Positions 8,701 through 17,454 of a DNA stretch of 64,000 bases are shown here, one piece after another; position 1 is the stretch's first letter, and each line of letters begins with the position of its first letter. The notes beneath the pieces are model-generated. The model had not been told where the DNA came from. It worked only from the letters and a program-made list of their open reading frames with translations, and did no database searches. The stretch spans positions 1,488,001 to 1,552,000 of the forward strand of contig NZ_CP108364.1 in assembly GCF_035946055.1 (NCBI RefSeq), read 5' to 3'. A program made the position numbers and the translations under genes. The stretch is from Streptomyces sp. NBC_01341. Its GTDB lineage: Bacteria > Actinomycetota > Actinomycetes > Streptomycetales > Streptomycetaceae.

Positions 8701-9251
8701 TGAACAGAATGAAGAAAACAGCTGCAGTGACCCTTGCGACCGTCTCGCTCCTCCTCGGCCTCGCCGGATGCTCGACCGACGAGAAGACGAAATCCGTACC
8801 GGAACTACCCAAGCGAGTCTGCTGGGGAGCTTTCGCCGGTGCTGACGTCGCTCCCCTCCTCCCCACGGGCGACGCGGTCACGCAGCGCGCCGAGCCCTTC
8901 CACTATTCCGAGCACGTACGGAGCTTGAGCTGCCTGGTGTACATCGACGGGAACTACGGCTTCAGAGCCGTGGCCACCCGTCGGGATTCCGAGAGCCAGA
9001 TCGACTGGAGTTCATGGGACCAGGCCCGCCCCAAAGCCGTCGACGCGGGAAAGAAGGGAATTTCCTGGAGCGACGGGGCGGCATCCTACATCCCTTGCGA
9101 GCCCACGAACTCGTCGCCCTCGTTCGGTAAATACGTGGAACTCGACGTCACCGCAGACCATGCACCGGACGAGAAGCAGGCCCGCCGCATCCTCCCCGCC
9201 CTCCTGAAGCAGTTCACCGCCTTCGCGGAGAAGGAACTGAAGTGCCGCTGA
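8700..9251 (+). CDS. Small lipoprotein coupled to the WXG-like gene
   Basis: 183 residues from GTG at 8700, which shares its first base with the TAG stop of the previous gene (TAGTG); AAGGGA upstream supports this start, with ATG at 8709 as alternative. The N-terminus has Lys residues, a hydrophobic stretch and the lipobox LAGC with Cys24, so it is a lipid-anchored surface protein. The mature part has Cys residues in VCWGAF, LSCLVY, IPCEPT and the terminal LKCR, which may form disulfides. Small Streptomyces lipoproteins of this kind are common next to ESX-like genes. Overlapping translation suggests it works with the upstream protein. Function not recognised. Confidence 0.75.
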   Translation: MNRMKKTAAVTLATVSLLLGLAGCSTDEKTKSVPELPKRVCWGAFAGADVAPLLPTGDAVTQRAEPFHYSEHVRSLSCLVYIDGNYGFRAVATRRDSESQIDWSSWDQARPKAVDAGKKGISWSDGAASYIPCEPTNSSPSFGKYVELDVTADHAPDEKQARRILPALLKQFTAFAEKELKCR

Positions 9252-9372
9252 CGGGGCCGCGGCCCTGAGTGAATCCGGTGCGGGTAGGCCGGTCCTCCTG
9301 GGGCGGGTACCGTTGGAGACTCTGATCTCGTGTGCCTCCCGGCGGGCTGCGTGACACCCCAGGAGGAGCAGG

Positions 9373-9852
9373 ATGACGACGAACCGCGGACGCAAGGACG
9401 TGATCCGGGACCGGATGGCCGCGACCGGCGAGTCGTACAACGTCGCCGCGCGCAATCTGAAGGCGATGAAGGACATGGGCGCCACGCGTGACGCGGTGCT
9501 CGTCCAGCGCTGGCAGCCCGCCGGTTCGCTGGATGTGCCCTGCCCCTGCGGGGGCACGTGCGAGCCGGGCGAGACCTGCGACCGCTGCCATGCCCGGCAC
9601 CTGCACGTGAGGCGCTACCCGGGCAGCCTGACCGAGGTCGAGGTCTGGGCGGACCGGTACGAGTGCATGGGCTGCTCGTCCTCGTACACGCTGACCGTCC
9701 GCCTCGCGGGGCGCCCGTGGGGGGTCGCGGAGACCGTGGTGCTGGGCGGGGCGGCCGAGGAGGTCGTGCGGGCCCGGGTGTTCCCGGGGGTCGCGCACCC
9801 GCTGCTGCGGGCCGAGGCGGCCGCGGAGTCCGGCTCCGACGAAGAGGAGTAG
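9373..9852 (+). CDS. Cys-cluster (zinc-ribbon-like) hypothetical protein
   Basis: 159 residues with a very strong ribosome-binding site (AGGAGGAGCAGG). Residues 12-27 match a short R-x-x-M-x-x-T-G-E-x-Y-x-x-A-x-R segment that I have seen at the ends of many Streptomyces proteins of unrelated function. Cysteines 57, 59, 63, 69 and 72 with His73 form a dense metal-binding cluster, and Cys98-x-x-Cys101 could complete it. The C-terminus is acidic. No enzymatic motif. It stands alone and is followed by a strong terminator. Probably a small metal-binding or nucleic-acid-associated protein; function unknown. Confidence 0.7.
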   Translation: MTTNRGRKDVIRDRMAATGESYNVAARNLKAMKDMGATRDAVLVQRWQPAGSLDVPCPCGGTCEPGETCDRCHARHLHVRRYPGSLTEVEVWADRYECMGCSSSYTLTVRLAGRPWGVAETVVLGGAAEEVVRARVFPGVAHPLLRAEAAAESGSDEEE

Positions 9853-9901
9853 AGCCCGCCCACTCCTCCCGAGCCGTCCGCCGCCCGACCGAAGCCACTG
9901 T

Positions 9902-9930
9902 AAGGCCCTCCAGTTGAACTGGGGGGCCTT
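9902..9930. terminator. Hairpin terminator
   Basis: The arms AAGGCCCTCCAGTT (9902-9915) and AACTGGGGGGCCTT (9917-9930) pair with one wobble; the inner bases form the loop. It ends the 9373 gene and lies before the TetR promoter. Confidence 0.8.
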
Positions 9931-10016
9931 TGTCCGTCCCCCGGCCGGGCCGAGACGGCGGCCTCCCCTCACCACTGAGGCATTCGCGCGAAAGTGGCGT
10001 GGCTCACGGCGAGAAC

Positions 10017-10057
10017 CTGGCCGATCGGCCAGTTCTGACCGATCGGTCAGCTACGGT
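10017..10057 (+). promoter_or_regulatory. Two tandem TetR operator palindromes and leaderless promoter
   Basis: CTGGCCGATCGGCCAG (10017-10032) and CTGACCGATCGGTCAG (10035-10050) are both perfect 16-bp palindromes sharing the core CCGATCGG, with centres 18 bp apart. The second fills the space just upstream of a -10-like TACGGT (10052-10057). That box ends six bases before the ATG at 10064 and no ribosome-binding site is present, so the mRNA is probably leaderless. The arrangement predicts autorepression by two TetR dimers. Confidence 0.75.
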
Positions 10058-10063
10058 GTCCGC

Positions 10064-10612
10064 ATGCCACGCCAGCCCTCCCCCATGCGCCGTCAGATTC
10101 TCGACTCGGCAGTGCGCCTGTTCGCCGAGCGCGGCTTCAAGGGGACCTCGCTGCACGACATCGCGGTCGAGGCACGGTGCTCCAAGGCGTCCCTGCTCTA
10201 CCACTTCGCGGGCAAGGACGCGATCCTCACGGAACTGCTGACCCCTCCGGCGGAGAGCCTCACCGCCATGAGGGACGACCTGGCGGCACTGGAGGGCGAC
10301 CGGGCCGTGCGAGCGGCGGTGGACGTCTACGTGGGTCTGGCGATGCGCTTCCGCCAGGAGGTAAAGATCATTTTCGCCGAGCTGCCCGACATGCTCGGCC
10401 ATCCGGTCCTGGCCGTCATCCCCGAGGCGGTCGACCAGCTCGCGGACGCACTGGCCGGCCGGTCGCGAGAACCGGCGGCGCGCGTATCCGCACAGATGGT
10501 CATCGGCGGCGTGGCGGTCACGGTCGCCGCCGACGTGGATGTCGCGCCGGACGCGATGCGCGCCGCGCTGGTGCAGGGGGCTCTGAGAACCCTCGGGCAT
10601 CCCGTCAGCTGA
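10064..10612 (+). CDS. TetR-family repressor of the adjacent MMPL exporter
   Basis: 182 residues from ATG 10064. The N-terminal helix-turn-helix (RRQILDSAVRLFAERGFKGT to SKASLLYHFAGKDAIL, residues 7-55) is canonical TetR. The C-terminal ligand domain (residues ~60-180) is helical and family-variable. Upstream sequence in the same frame is rejected because it would run through the operators. The MMPL transporter starts 40 bases after its stop, so both are probably one transcript under control of the two palindromes. Lipid-like or drug ligands are usual for TetR-MMPL pairs; the actual ligand is unknown. Confidence 0.93.
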   Translation: MPRQPSPMRRQILDSAVRLFAERGFKGTSLHDIAVEARCSKASLLYHFAGKDAILTELLTPPAESLTAMRDDLAALEGDRAVRAAVDVYVGLAMRFRQEVKIIFAELPDMLGHPVLAVIPEAVDQLADALAGRSREPAARVSAQMVIGGVAVTVAADVDVAPDAMRAALVQGALRTLGHPVS

Positions 10613-10652
10613 CAGAAGTCGTCCAGTTCGAAGAGAAAGACGCCTCTACCGC

Positions 10653-12836
10653 ATGGCTATCCTGCTCTACCGGCTCGGCCGGCTCTCCTTCCGTCGCCGG
10701 GGGCGCGTGCTCGCGCTCTGGCTCCTGCTGCTCGCCCTCCTCGGAGGAGGAGCGGCGGCCTTCAGCGGGCCCACGACCAGCAAGTTCTCGATTCCGGGCA
10801 CGGAGTCCCAGAAAGCCCTGGACGCACTGTCCCGGGAGTTCCCGCAGGCCGGCGGCGCCACCGGGACCATAGTCGTCGCCGCGCCCGAGGGCGGGAAGCT
10901 GACACCGCAGGCCGTGGCTCCCGTGACCGGCGAGGCCGCGAGGGTCCCCGGCGTCCTCGCCGCCGTCGACCCCTTCGTGTCCAAGGCCGTCTCGCAGGAC
11001 GGCCGCTACGCACTGATCCAGGTGCAGTTCACCACCGGGGTCGACGGCATCACCGACGCCCAGCGCGAGGCGTTCTCGAAGGCGGGCGCGTCCGTCGCGG
11101 ATCTGCGCGTGGAGCACGGCGGCGAGATCATGCGGGGCGTACCCGAGGTCGGCTCGACCGAGGTCATCGGAGTCGGGGTCGCCGCTCTCGTACTGGTCCT
11201 GACCTTCGGGTCCCTGGTGGCGGCGGGCATGACGCTCCTGAACGCGCTGGTCGGGGTGGCGGCCGGAATGGCGGGACTGTTCGCCCTCAGCAGCACCGTG
11301 GAGCTGACCAGCACCGCGCCCATCCTGGCGCTCATGCTGGGCCTGGCGGTGGGCATCGACTACGCCCTGTTCATCACCTCCCGCTACCGCACGTACGTCG
11401 AGGACGGCATGGACGGTGAGGAGGCGGCCGGCCGCGCGGCCGGTACGGCCGGTTCAGCCGTGGTCTTCGCGGGTGCCACCGTCGTCATCGCGCTGGCGGG
11501 GCTCGCCGTCGCCGGGGTGCCCTTCCTGACGGTCATGGGCCTCGCGGCGGCGGCCACGGTCGCTCTCGCGGTACTGGTGTCCCTCACGCTCCTCCCGGCC
11601 GTCCTCGGCTTCGCTGGAGTGCGGGTACTGCCCCGCAAGCAGAGGAACCTGGACAGGACCTCAGGCGTCGCCTCCGCCGAGGCGCACGGAGGTGCCGGCA
11701 CCGGCTTCGGCTTCCGCTGGGGCCGGGTCGTGGCGCGGCTGCGCGTTCCCCTGCTGCTCGTCGGCGTGATCGGCCTGGGCGCGCTGGCCCTGCCCCTGCA
11801 GGACATGCGCCTCGCGCTGCCCGACGCGAGCACCGAGGCGGAGGGCTCCCCCAACCGCGAGGCGTACGACCTGACCACCCGGGGATTCGGGGAGGGGTTC
11901 AACGGACGGCTGATCGCCGTCGTCTCCGGTGACACCCCGGAGGCGACCGCCGCCGCGGCCGCGGCGGCGGCCGGGCTGATCACGAAGACCGACGGGGTGC
12001 TCGCCGTCGCCCCGCCGCAGAAGAACGAGCGGGGCACCACCGCGCTGCTGGCCGTGATCCCCGAGACGGGTCCGACCGATGCCGCGACGGAGGACACGGT
12101 CAACGCGATCCGCGACCGGGTGGAGAGCGTGCGGGGGGCGTCCGTGGCGCTGACAGGAGCCACTGCGGTCGGCATCGACGTCTCCGAGAAGCTCGCCCAC
12201 GCCCTGCCGGTCTACCTGCTGCTCGTGGTCGGGCTGTCGGTCCTGCTGCTCATGCTGGTCTTCCGCTCGATCCTCGTACCCGTCAAGGCGGCGCTGGGCT
12301 TCCTGCTGACCATCGGCGCGACGTTCGGCATCACCGTGGCCATCTTCCAGCAGGGCCGTCTGGCGGATCTGGTCGGCCTCGACACACCCGGGCCGCTGGT
12401 CAGCTTCCTGCCGATCCTTCTGATCGGCATCCTGTTCGGGCTGGCCATGGACTACGAGGTCTTCCTCGTCTCGCGGATGCGGGAGGACTTCGTCCACGGC
12501 AGCGACGCACGCGAGTCGGTCGTCAGCGGTGTCGGCCACAACGCGCGGGTGGTGTCGGCAGCGGCGATCATCATGACCGCCGTCTTCGGCGGCTTCGTGC
12601 TGATGCACGACCCGGTCATCAAGTCGATCGGCTTCGCCCTGGCCGTCGGCGTGCTCGTCGATGCCTTCGTGGTCCGCATGACCCTCGTACCTGCGGTCAT
12701 GCACCTGCTGGGCCGTGCCGCCTGGTGGCTGCCCCGTCCGGTGGACCGGATCCTGCCGGACCTCGACATCGAGGGCGAGCGGCTGCAGCAGGAGATCCCG
12801 GTGCAGCGGCCGGCGGCGGAGCTCACGAAGGTGTGA
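10653..12836 (+). CDS. MMPL-family RND transporter
   Basis: 727 residues with the duplicated RND layout: a first membrane helix (residues ~18-38), an external loop to ~165, five helices to ~330, then a second half with the same order. The signature Asp-Tyr pairs are visible in GLAVGIDYALFITSRYR (first half) and GLAMDYEVFLVSRMRED (second half), which in MMPL proteins carry the proton path. Streptomyces and mycobacterial MMPL proteins export lipids, siderophores or antibiotics. It is downstream of its TetR gene and ends at a strong terminator, so it forms a two-gene operon. Substrate unknown. Confidence 0.92.
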   Translation: MAILLYRLGRLSFRRRGRVLALWLLLLALLGGGAAAFSGPTTSKFSIPGTESQKALDALSREFPQAGGATGTIVVAAPEGGKLTPQAVAPVTGEAARVPGVLAAVDPFVSKAVSQDGRYALIQVQFTTGVDGITDAQREAFSKAGASVADLRVEHGGEIMRGVPEVGSTEVIGVGVAALVLVLTFGSLVAAGMTLLNALVGVAAGMAGLFALSSTVELTSTAPILALMLGLAVGIDYALFITSRYRTYVEDGMDGEEAAGRAAGTAGSAVVFAGATVVIALAGLAVAGVPFLTVMGLAAAATVALAVLVSLTLLPAVLGFAGVRVLPRKQRNLDRTSGVASAEAHGGAGTGFGFRWGRVVARLRVPLLLVGVIGLGALALPLQDMRLALPDASTEAEGSPNREAYDLTTRGFGEGFNGRLIAVVSGDTPEATAAAAAAAAGLITKTDGVLAVAPPQKNERGTTALLAVIPETGPTDAATEDTVNAIRDRVESVRGASVALTGATAVGIDVSEKLAHALPVYLLLVVGLSVLLLMLVFRSILVPVKAALGFLLTIGATFGITVAIFQQGRLADLVGLDTPGPLVSFLPILLIGILFGLAMDYEVFLVSRMREDFVHGSDARESVVSGVGHNARVVSAAAIIMTAVFGGFVLMHDPVIKSIGFALAVGVLVDAFVVRMTLVPAVMHLLGRAAWWLPRPVDRILPDLDIEGERLQQEIPVQRPAAELTKV

Positions 12837-12895
12837 GCCTGACCGGTCGCGGAGGGGTCGCACGCGGCCCGCACCCGCGTGACCGGAACGTACCG

Positions 12896-12928
12896 CCGCC
12901 CGCCAGGAGTGCGTCTCCTGGCGGGCGG
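12896..12928. terminator. Hairpin terminator after MMPL gene
   Basis: CCGCCCGCCAGGAG (12896-12909) and CTCCTGGCGGGCGG (12915-12928) form a perfect 14-bp stem with a five-base loop. It separates the convergent MMPL and msrB genes. Confidence 0.85.
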
Positions 12929-12978
12929 CGTCGTGCTGCGCCCCGGCCGGCCCTGGCCGCCGGGGCTTCCCACGTCTC

Positions 12979-13386
12979 TCAGGCCTCGTCGGGCGCGAGC
13001 GTCAGCGAGATGGAGTTGATGCAGTACCGCTGGTCCGTCGGGGTGGGGTATCCCTCGCCCTCGAAAACGTGCCCGAGGTGTGAACCGCAGCGGGCGCAGC
13101 GCACCTCGGTGCGTGCCATGCCGAGGCTGTCGTCCCGGAGCAACTCGACGGCGTCGGTGTCCTTCGGGTCGTAGAAGGACGGCCAGCCGCAGTGCGACTC
13201 GAATTTGGTGTCGGAGCGGAACAGCTCCGCACCGCAGGCACGGCAGGAGTAGAGGCCTGCCGTCTTGGTGTCGGTGTACTCACCCACGAAAGCGGGCTCG
13301 GTGCCGGCCTTGCGCAGCACCGCGTACTCGGCGGGGGTCAGCTCGGCCCGCCATTGCTCGTCAGGCTTCTCGACGTCGTACGACAC
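12979..13386 (-). CDS. msrB: Peptide methionine-R-sulfoxide reductase MsrB
   Basis: 135 residues, normal for single-domain MsrB. It reduces methionine-R-sulfoxide in proteins with thioredoxin as donor. The zinc site is Cys48-x-x-Cys51 (SCRACG) and Cys97-x-x-Cys100 (RCARCG). The family-defining FESHCGWPSF holds Cys66 and the catalytic residue is Cys122 in RYCINSISL. The gene follows murC with only nine bases between them, so it is read from the murC transcript. Confidence 0.96.
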   Translation of the reverse strand: MSYDVEKPDEQWRAELTPAEYAVLRKAGTEPAFVGEYTDTKTAGLYSCRACGAELFRSDTKFESHCGWPSFYDPKDTDAVELLRDDSLGMARTEVRCARCGSHLGHVFEGEGYPTPTDQRYCINSISLTLAPDEA

Positions 13387-13395
13387 GGTGGCTCC

Positions 13396-14790
13396 TCAGC
13401 TCGACAGGTGGTCCAGGATCTGCGGGCCGAGGTCGGTGACATCGCCCGCTCCCATGGTGAGAACCAGATCGCCCGGCTTCGCCATTCCCGTGACCGCGGC
13501 GGGGACCGCGGCCTTGTCGTGGACGGCCGTGACCTCGGCTCCCGCGGCCTTCGCGGCGTCGATGATCAACTCGCTCGTGACACCCGGCAGGGGGTCCTCC
13601 CTGGCCGGGTAGATGTCGAGGACGAGGGAGGCGTCGGCGAGGGCGAGGGCCTGGCCCATCTCGGTGCCGAGCTCCTTGGTGCGGGAGAAGAGGTGGGGCT
13701 GGAAGACCACGAGGAGGCGGGCGTCCGAGGCCGCGCCGCGCATGGCCTCCAGGTCTGCGGTCATCTCCGTGGGGTGGTGCGCGTAGGAGTCGATGACCTG
13801 GACACCGGCGGCCTCGCCCTTGAGCTGGAGGCGGCGCTTGACCCCGGTGTACTTGCCGATGGCGGAGGCCAGGTTGTGCGCGGGAATACCGAGCGCGACT
13901 CCCGCGGCGAGGGCGGCGACCGCGTTGAGTGCGTAGTGGCGGCCCGGCACGGAGACGGTGAAGGTGAGGTACTTGCCGTTGAGCACGACCGTGACCTCGC
14001 TCGTCAGGCCACGCGGGGTGATCTTGTGGACCCGTACGTCGGCCGTCTCGGACTCGCCGTAGGTGACCACGTCCAGGGAGGACCTGCCGCGGACCCGCTC
14101 GGTCAGCTCGACGGCGCCGGCCTGGTCAGCCGCGACGACGAGGGTGCCACCGGGGACGACCTTGCCGACGAAGGTCTCGAACGACTCGTAGATCTCGTCC
14201 ATCGACGCGTAGTTCGCGTGGTGGTCGAGCTCGACGTTGAGGACGATCGCGACCTGGGGATCGTACTTCTGGAAGCTGCGGTCGCTCTCGTCGGCCTCGG
14301 CGACGAAGATGTCGCCGCCGCCGTGCGTGGCGTTGGTGCCCGGGCCCTCCAGGTCGCCGCCGATGGCGTACGACGGGTCCAGTGCCAGCTCGGACAGCGC
14401 GACGGCGAGCATGGACGTGGTGGTCGTCTTGCCGTGCGTGCCGGCGACCGCGACGGCGCGCAGCCCGTCCATCAGGGAGGCGAGCGCGTCGGAGCGGTGC
14501 ACGACGGGGATGCCCAGCTCGGCGGCGCGGACCAGCTCGGGATTGTCGGCGCGGATGGCGCTGGAGACGACCACCGAGGTCGCGTCGTCGGCCAGGTGAC
14601 CGGCCGCGTGACCGATGTGGACCGTCGCACCCAGTGCCCGCAGCGCCTCGGCGGTGGCGGAGTCCTTGGCGTCGCTGCCCGCCACCTTCGCTCCGCGCTG
14701 GGCGAGGATCTTCGCGATGCCCGACATTCCGGCTCCGCCGATGCCGATGAAGTGCGGCCGTTCCAGGGCGGCAGGAATACCGGGTGCCAT
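13396..14790 (-). CDS. murC: UDP-N-acetylmuramate-L-alanine ligase MurC
   Basis: 464 residues, the usual MurC length. It adds L-alanine to UDP-MurNAc in the cytoplasm, the first amino-acid step of peptidoglycan precursor synthesis. Domain 1 begins with the UDP-binding glycine loop IGIGGAGMSGIAKIL (residues 15-29). The ATP loop GTHGKTTTTSML lies near residue 117 and the Mur-ligase middle domain has AEADESDRSF. The domain 3 motif SYAHHPTEM follows. The gene is separate from the dcw cluster, as is usual in Streptomyces. Confidence 0.96.
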   Translation of the reverse strand: MAPGIPAALERPHFIGIGGAGMSGIAKILAQRGAKVAGSDAKDSATAEALRALGATVHIGHAAGHLADDATSVVVSSAIRADNPELVRAAELGIPVVHRSDALASLMDGLRAVAVAGTHGKTTTTSMLAVALSELALDPSYAIGGDLEGPGTNATHGGGDIFVAEADESDRSFQKYDPQVAIVLNVELDHHANYASMDEIYESFETFVGKVVPGGTLVVAADQAGAVELTERVRGRSSLDVVTYGESETADVRVHKITPRGLTSEVTVVLNGKYLTFTVSVPGRHYALNAVAALAAGVALGIPAHNLASAIGKYTGVKRRLQLKGEAAGVQVIDSYAHHPTEMTADLEAMRGAASDARLLVVFQPHLFSRTKELGTEMGQALALADASLVLDIYPAREDPLPGVTSELIIDAAKAAGAEVTAVHDKAAVPAAVTGMAKPGDLVLTMGAGDVTDLGPQILDHLSS

Positions 14791-14839
14791 GCGTGAGTCT
14801 CCCGAGGTGTGCTGACGTGGGTAGGGGTCCGCCCCCAGC

Positions 14840-15310
14840 CTATTCGCTGTGCGCGAAGAGCTTGAGCACCGGTACGCCGACCTTGTGACGGGCCCGGGAC
14901 GCCCAGTCGCGGTGGAAGAACTCCTCGACGTAGTGAGGCGCCGTCAGGACGATGACCTCGTCGGCGCCCGAGTCGTCGACGACGGTCTTCAGCTTGTCCA
15001 GGGGATGGTCCTCGACCACCTGGCCGACGGCCTCCGAACCGGCCTCGCGCAGTTCCCTGAGCGAGTACTCCAGCGCCATCTCCGCGGGTTCGCGGGCCTC
15101 CTTGCCCTCCGGCTGCTCACCCTCCCGGACGGCCTCCCGCAGCTCGCCGATCGCGACGTCGTCGATCGCTCTCAGCAGTACGTCGGCCTGGTCGCTGCGG
15201 GGCTGCATCAGGACGACGAACGAGATCCGCTCCTCGCCGTGGAGGGTGGTGACGAACTCCACGTCCTCGGGAGTGAGGGGCTTCTCGATCATCAAAACGC
15301 TCGTGAACAC
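14840..15310 (-). CDS. Conserved actinobacterial protein, USP-like fold suspected
   Basis: 156 residues from GTG 15310 with AAGGGCG upstream. Alternating hydrophobic strands and helices (RISFVVLMQP, DEVIVLTAPHYVEEFFHRDW, VGVPVLKLF) suggest a Rossmann-like alpha/beta fold similar to universal stress proteins; the central part is highly acidic. It has no signal peptide or membrane segment. It precedes murC on the same strand with a 49-base gap and may share its transcript. No catalytic motif was recognised, so the function is open. Confidence 0.7.
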   Translation of the reverse strand: MFTSVLMIEKPLTPEDVEFVTTLHGEERISFVVLMQPRSDQADVLLRAIDDVAIGELREAVREGEQPEGKEAREPAEMALEYSLRELREAGSEAVGQVVEDHPLDKLKTVVDDSGADEVIVLTAPHYVEEFFHRDWASRARHKVGVPVLKLFAHSE

Positions 15311-15450
15311 GGCAGGCGCCCTTCCGCTTCATCCTGTCGGCCGACGGGGCGGCCGCTTCTGCTGAAACCATCCTTCCCCGCAATTGCACGGGGTAGCAGG
15401 ACTTAGTGTGCCCACCAGGAGTTAACCGGAACGGGATATTCCGCTCAATG

Positions 15451-16221
15451 TCAGATCTTCCCGTACCGAGTGAAGAGGAACCCTGATTCCTCCAGCAGCG
15501 AGACGAGGGAGAAACGTTCCGGCACGACCACCGCCGGCCCGCCCGCGATGCGCTGCGCGTCTCCGGCCGTGAGCAGCGGTGACAGGGTCAGGCAGAGCTC
15601 GTCCAGCACACCGGCCGCCACGAACTGCCCGAGCAGCCGCGGGCCACCCTCGGTGAGGAGCCGGGTGTGACCGCGGGCCGCCAGTTCCGCCACCGCACGG
15701 GCGGGCTCGACGGCGGCGCCGTCCCCGGCGAACAGGACCTCGGCCCCCGCCTCCCTCGCCGCCCGGACCCGGTCCCCGGGTGCGGCCGTCCCGGTGATCA
15801 CGAGGGTCGGGACCAGGGGCGAGACGAAGAGCGGGAGGGAGAAGTCCAGGTCGAGGCCGGCGCTGACGACGGCGACGGCCGGGGCCGGGCCCTGCCCCGC
15901 CGCGGCCCGCCGGGCGGCGAAGGCCTCGCGGGCCCGGGCGGGACGGTAACCCTCCAGGCGCACCGTCTCCGCGCCGACGACCACGGCGTCGGCAAGCCCT
16001 CGCAGGGTTCCGAAGATCCGCATGTCGGCGGCGCACGAGATGCCCTGGGAGCGGCCGTCGTGCTGGGCCGCCCCGTCGAGGGTGGACACCATGTTGGCCC
16101 GGAGCCAGGGGCGGTCACCCGCCGGGTAGGCGTAGGCGCCGGCCAGTTCGTCGAGCGTCCACTCGCGATCGGCGGCAGCGGCTGGGGTGGTCGGGTCCGT
16201 CACAGGGAGCAGGCGTCGCAT
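15451..16221 (-). CDS. RibD C-terminal (pyrimidine reductase)-family oxidoreductase
   Basis: 256 residues, the size of the stand-alone RibD C-terminal/dihydrofolate-reductase-fold family. Signature parts are ANMVSTLDGAAQHDGRSQGI (substrate loop, residues ~42-61), ADAVVVGAETVRLEGYRP (NADPH loop) and RLLTEGGPRLLGQFVAAG (C-terminal nucleotide motif). Related enzymes reduce the ribosyl side chain of the riboflavin precursor with NADPH; solitary Streptomyces members are usually annotated only as pyrimidine reductase family. It is divergent from zapE, with 59 bases between the starts. Physiological substrate uncertain. Confidence 0.88.
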   Translation of the reverse strand: MRRLLPVTDPTTPAAAADREWTLDELAGAYAYPAGDRPWLRANMVSTLDGAAQHDGRSQGISCAADMRIFGTLRGLADAVVVGAETVRLEGYRPARAREAFAARRAAAGQGPAPAVAVVSAGLDLDFSLPLFVSPLVPTLVITGTAAPGDRVRAAREAGAEVLFAGDGAAVEPARAVAELAARGHTRLLTEGGPRLLGQFVAAGVLDELCLTLSPLLTAGDAQRIAGGPAVVVPERFSLVSLLEESGFLFTRYGKI

Positions 16222-16280
16222 GTCCGGCAGTCTGGCACGGCGCCGGAGGCCTTCCGGGAGAGGCCTTAAGGTGGAGAGTT

Positions 16281-17372
16281 GTGTCGTCCTCCACAGCCGT
16301 GCCGGGGCAGAGCCCCATAGCCGAAACGGCCCCGCAGTCCCTGTGCGCCCTCGAACCGCGCGTCCCCGCCGACCGGCTGGTCGCGGAGATGGTGCCCCCG
16401 CCGCGCTTCGACTCGGTGCGCTTCGATACGTACGTACCGGACTCGAACCAGCCGAGCCAGACCGAGGCGGTCGGTGTGCTCAGCTCCTTCGCCGCCGGGC
16501 TCGGCGGTGCGCACGCGACGGGTTCGGGCAAGCGCAAGTGGTTCGGGAGGAAGCAGGCGGCACCCGGCGGGCCGCGCGGCGTCTATCTCGACGGCGGGTA
16601 CGGCGTCGGCAAGACGCACCTGCTGTCCTCGCTCTGGCACGCTACTCCGGCCGACCCCTCACTCAAGGCGTTCGGCACCTTCGTCGAGCTGACGAACCTG
16701 GTCGGCGCGCTCGGCTTCCAGCAGACCGTGCAGACGCTGGGCGGGCACCGGCTCCTCTGCATCGACGAATTCGAACTGGACGACCCGGGCGACACCGTCC
16801 TGGTGTCGTCCCTGCTCAGCAGGCTCGTCGAACAGGGCGTCGCCCTGGCCGCCACCTCGAACACGCTCCCCGGCAAGCTGGGCGAGGGCCGCTTCGCCGC
16901 GGTCGATTTCCTCCGCGAGATCCAGGGGCTGTCCGCGCACTTCCGGCCTCTGCGGATCGACGGCGAGGACTACCGTCACCGCGGACTGCCCGAGGCCCCG
17001 CCGCCGTACTCCGACGATTCCGTGACCAGGGCCGCGTACGCCACCGCGGGTGCCTCGCTGGACGACTTCCCGGCCCTCCTCGACCACCTCGCACGGGTGC
17101 ATCCGAGCCGCTACGGCGCGCTGACGGACGGGATCGCGGCGGTCTGTCTCACCGACGTCGGCCCGGTGCCCGACCAGTCCACCGCGCTGCGCCTGGTGGT
17201 GCTGGCCGACCGGCTGTACGACCGCGAGATCCCGGTGCTCGCCTCCGGTCTGCCCTTCGACCGGCTGTTCAGTGACGAGATGCTGAACGGCGGGTACCGG
17301 AAGAAGTACTTCCGCGCCATCTCGCGGCTGACGGCGCTGGCGCGTGACGCAAAGGGTCTGGTGGCGCAGTAG
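16281..17372 (+). CDS. zapE: Cell division protein ZapE (AFG1-like ATPase)
   Basis: 363 residues from GTG 16281, preceded by GGTGGAG. It is a cytoplasmic AFG1/LCE1-type AAA-like ATPase. Walker A is GGYGVGKTHLL (residues 105-115) and Walker B is LLCIDEFELDD (158-168). The next motif, LAATSNTLPGKLGEGRFAA, is the sensor-1 region that identifies the family, and the C-terminus has FDRLFSDEMLNGGYRKKYFR. E. coli ZapE destabilises FtsZ polymers; the role in Streptomyces is not established. It stands alone and is followed after 82 bases by the OsmC gene. Confidence 0.92.
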   Translation: MSSSTAVPGQSPIAETAPQSLCALEPRVPADRLVAEMVPPPRFDSVRFDTYVPDSNQPSQTEAVGVLSSFAAGLGGAHATGSGKRKWFGRKQAAPGGPRGVYLDGGYGVGKTHLLSSLWHATPADPSLKAFGTFVELTNLVGALGFQQTVQTLGGHRLLCIDEFELDDPGDTVLVSSLLSRLVEQGVALAATSNTLPGKLGEGRFAAVDFLREIQGLSAHFRPLRIDGEDYRHRGLPEAPPPYSDDSVTRAAYATAGASLDDFPALLDHLARVHPSRYGALTDGIAAVCLTDVGPVPDQSTALRLVVLADRLYDREIPVLASGLPFDRLFSDEMLNGGYRKKYFRAISRLTALARDAKGLVAQ

Positions 17373-17454
17373 GTTCGGGGGCGACGGGTGTGAGGCCGCC
17401 TCAGGGCGCGCCCCGCACCCGCGTAACCACGCACACCGTTCGAAGGGAACCAGT

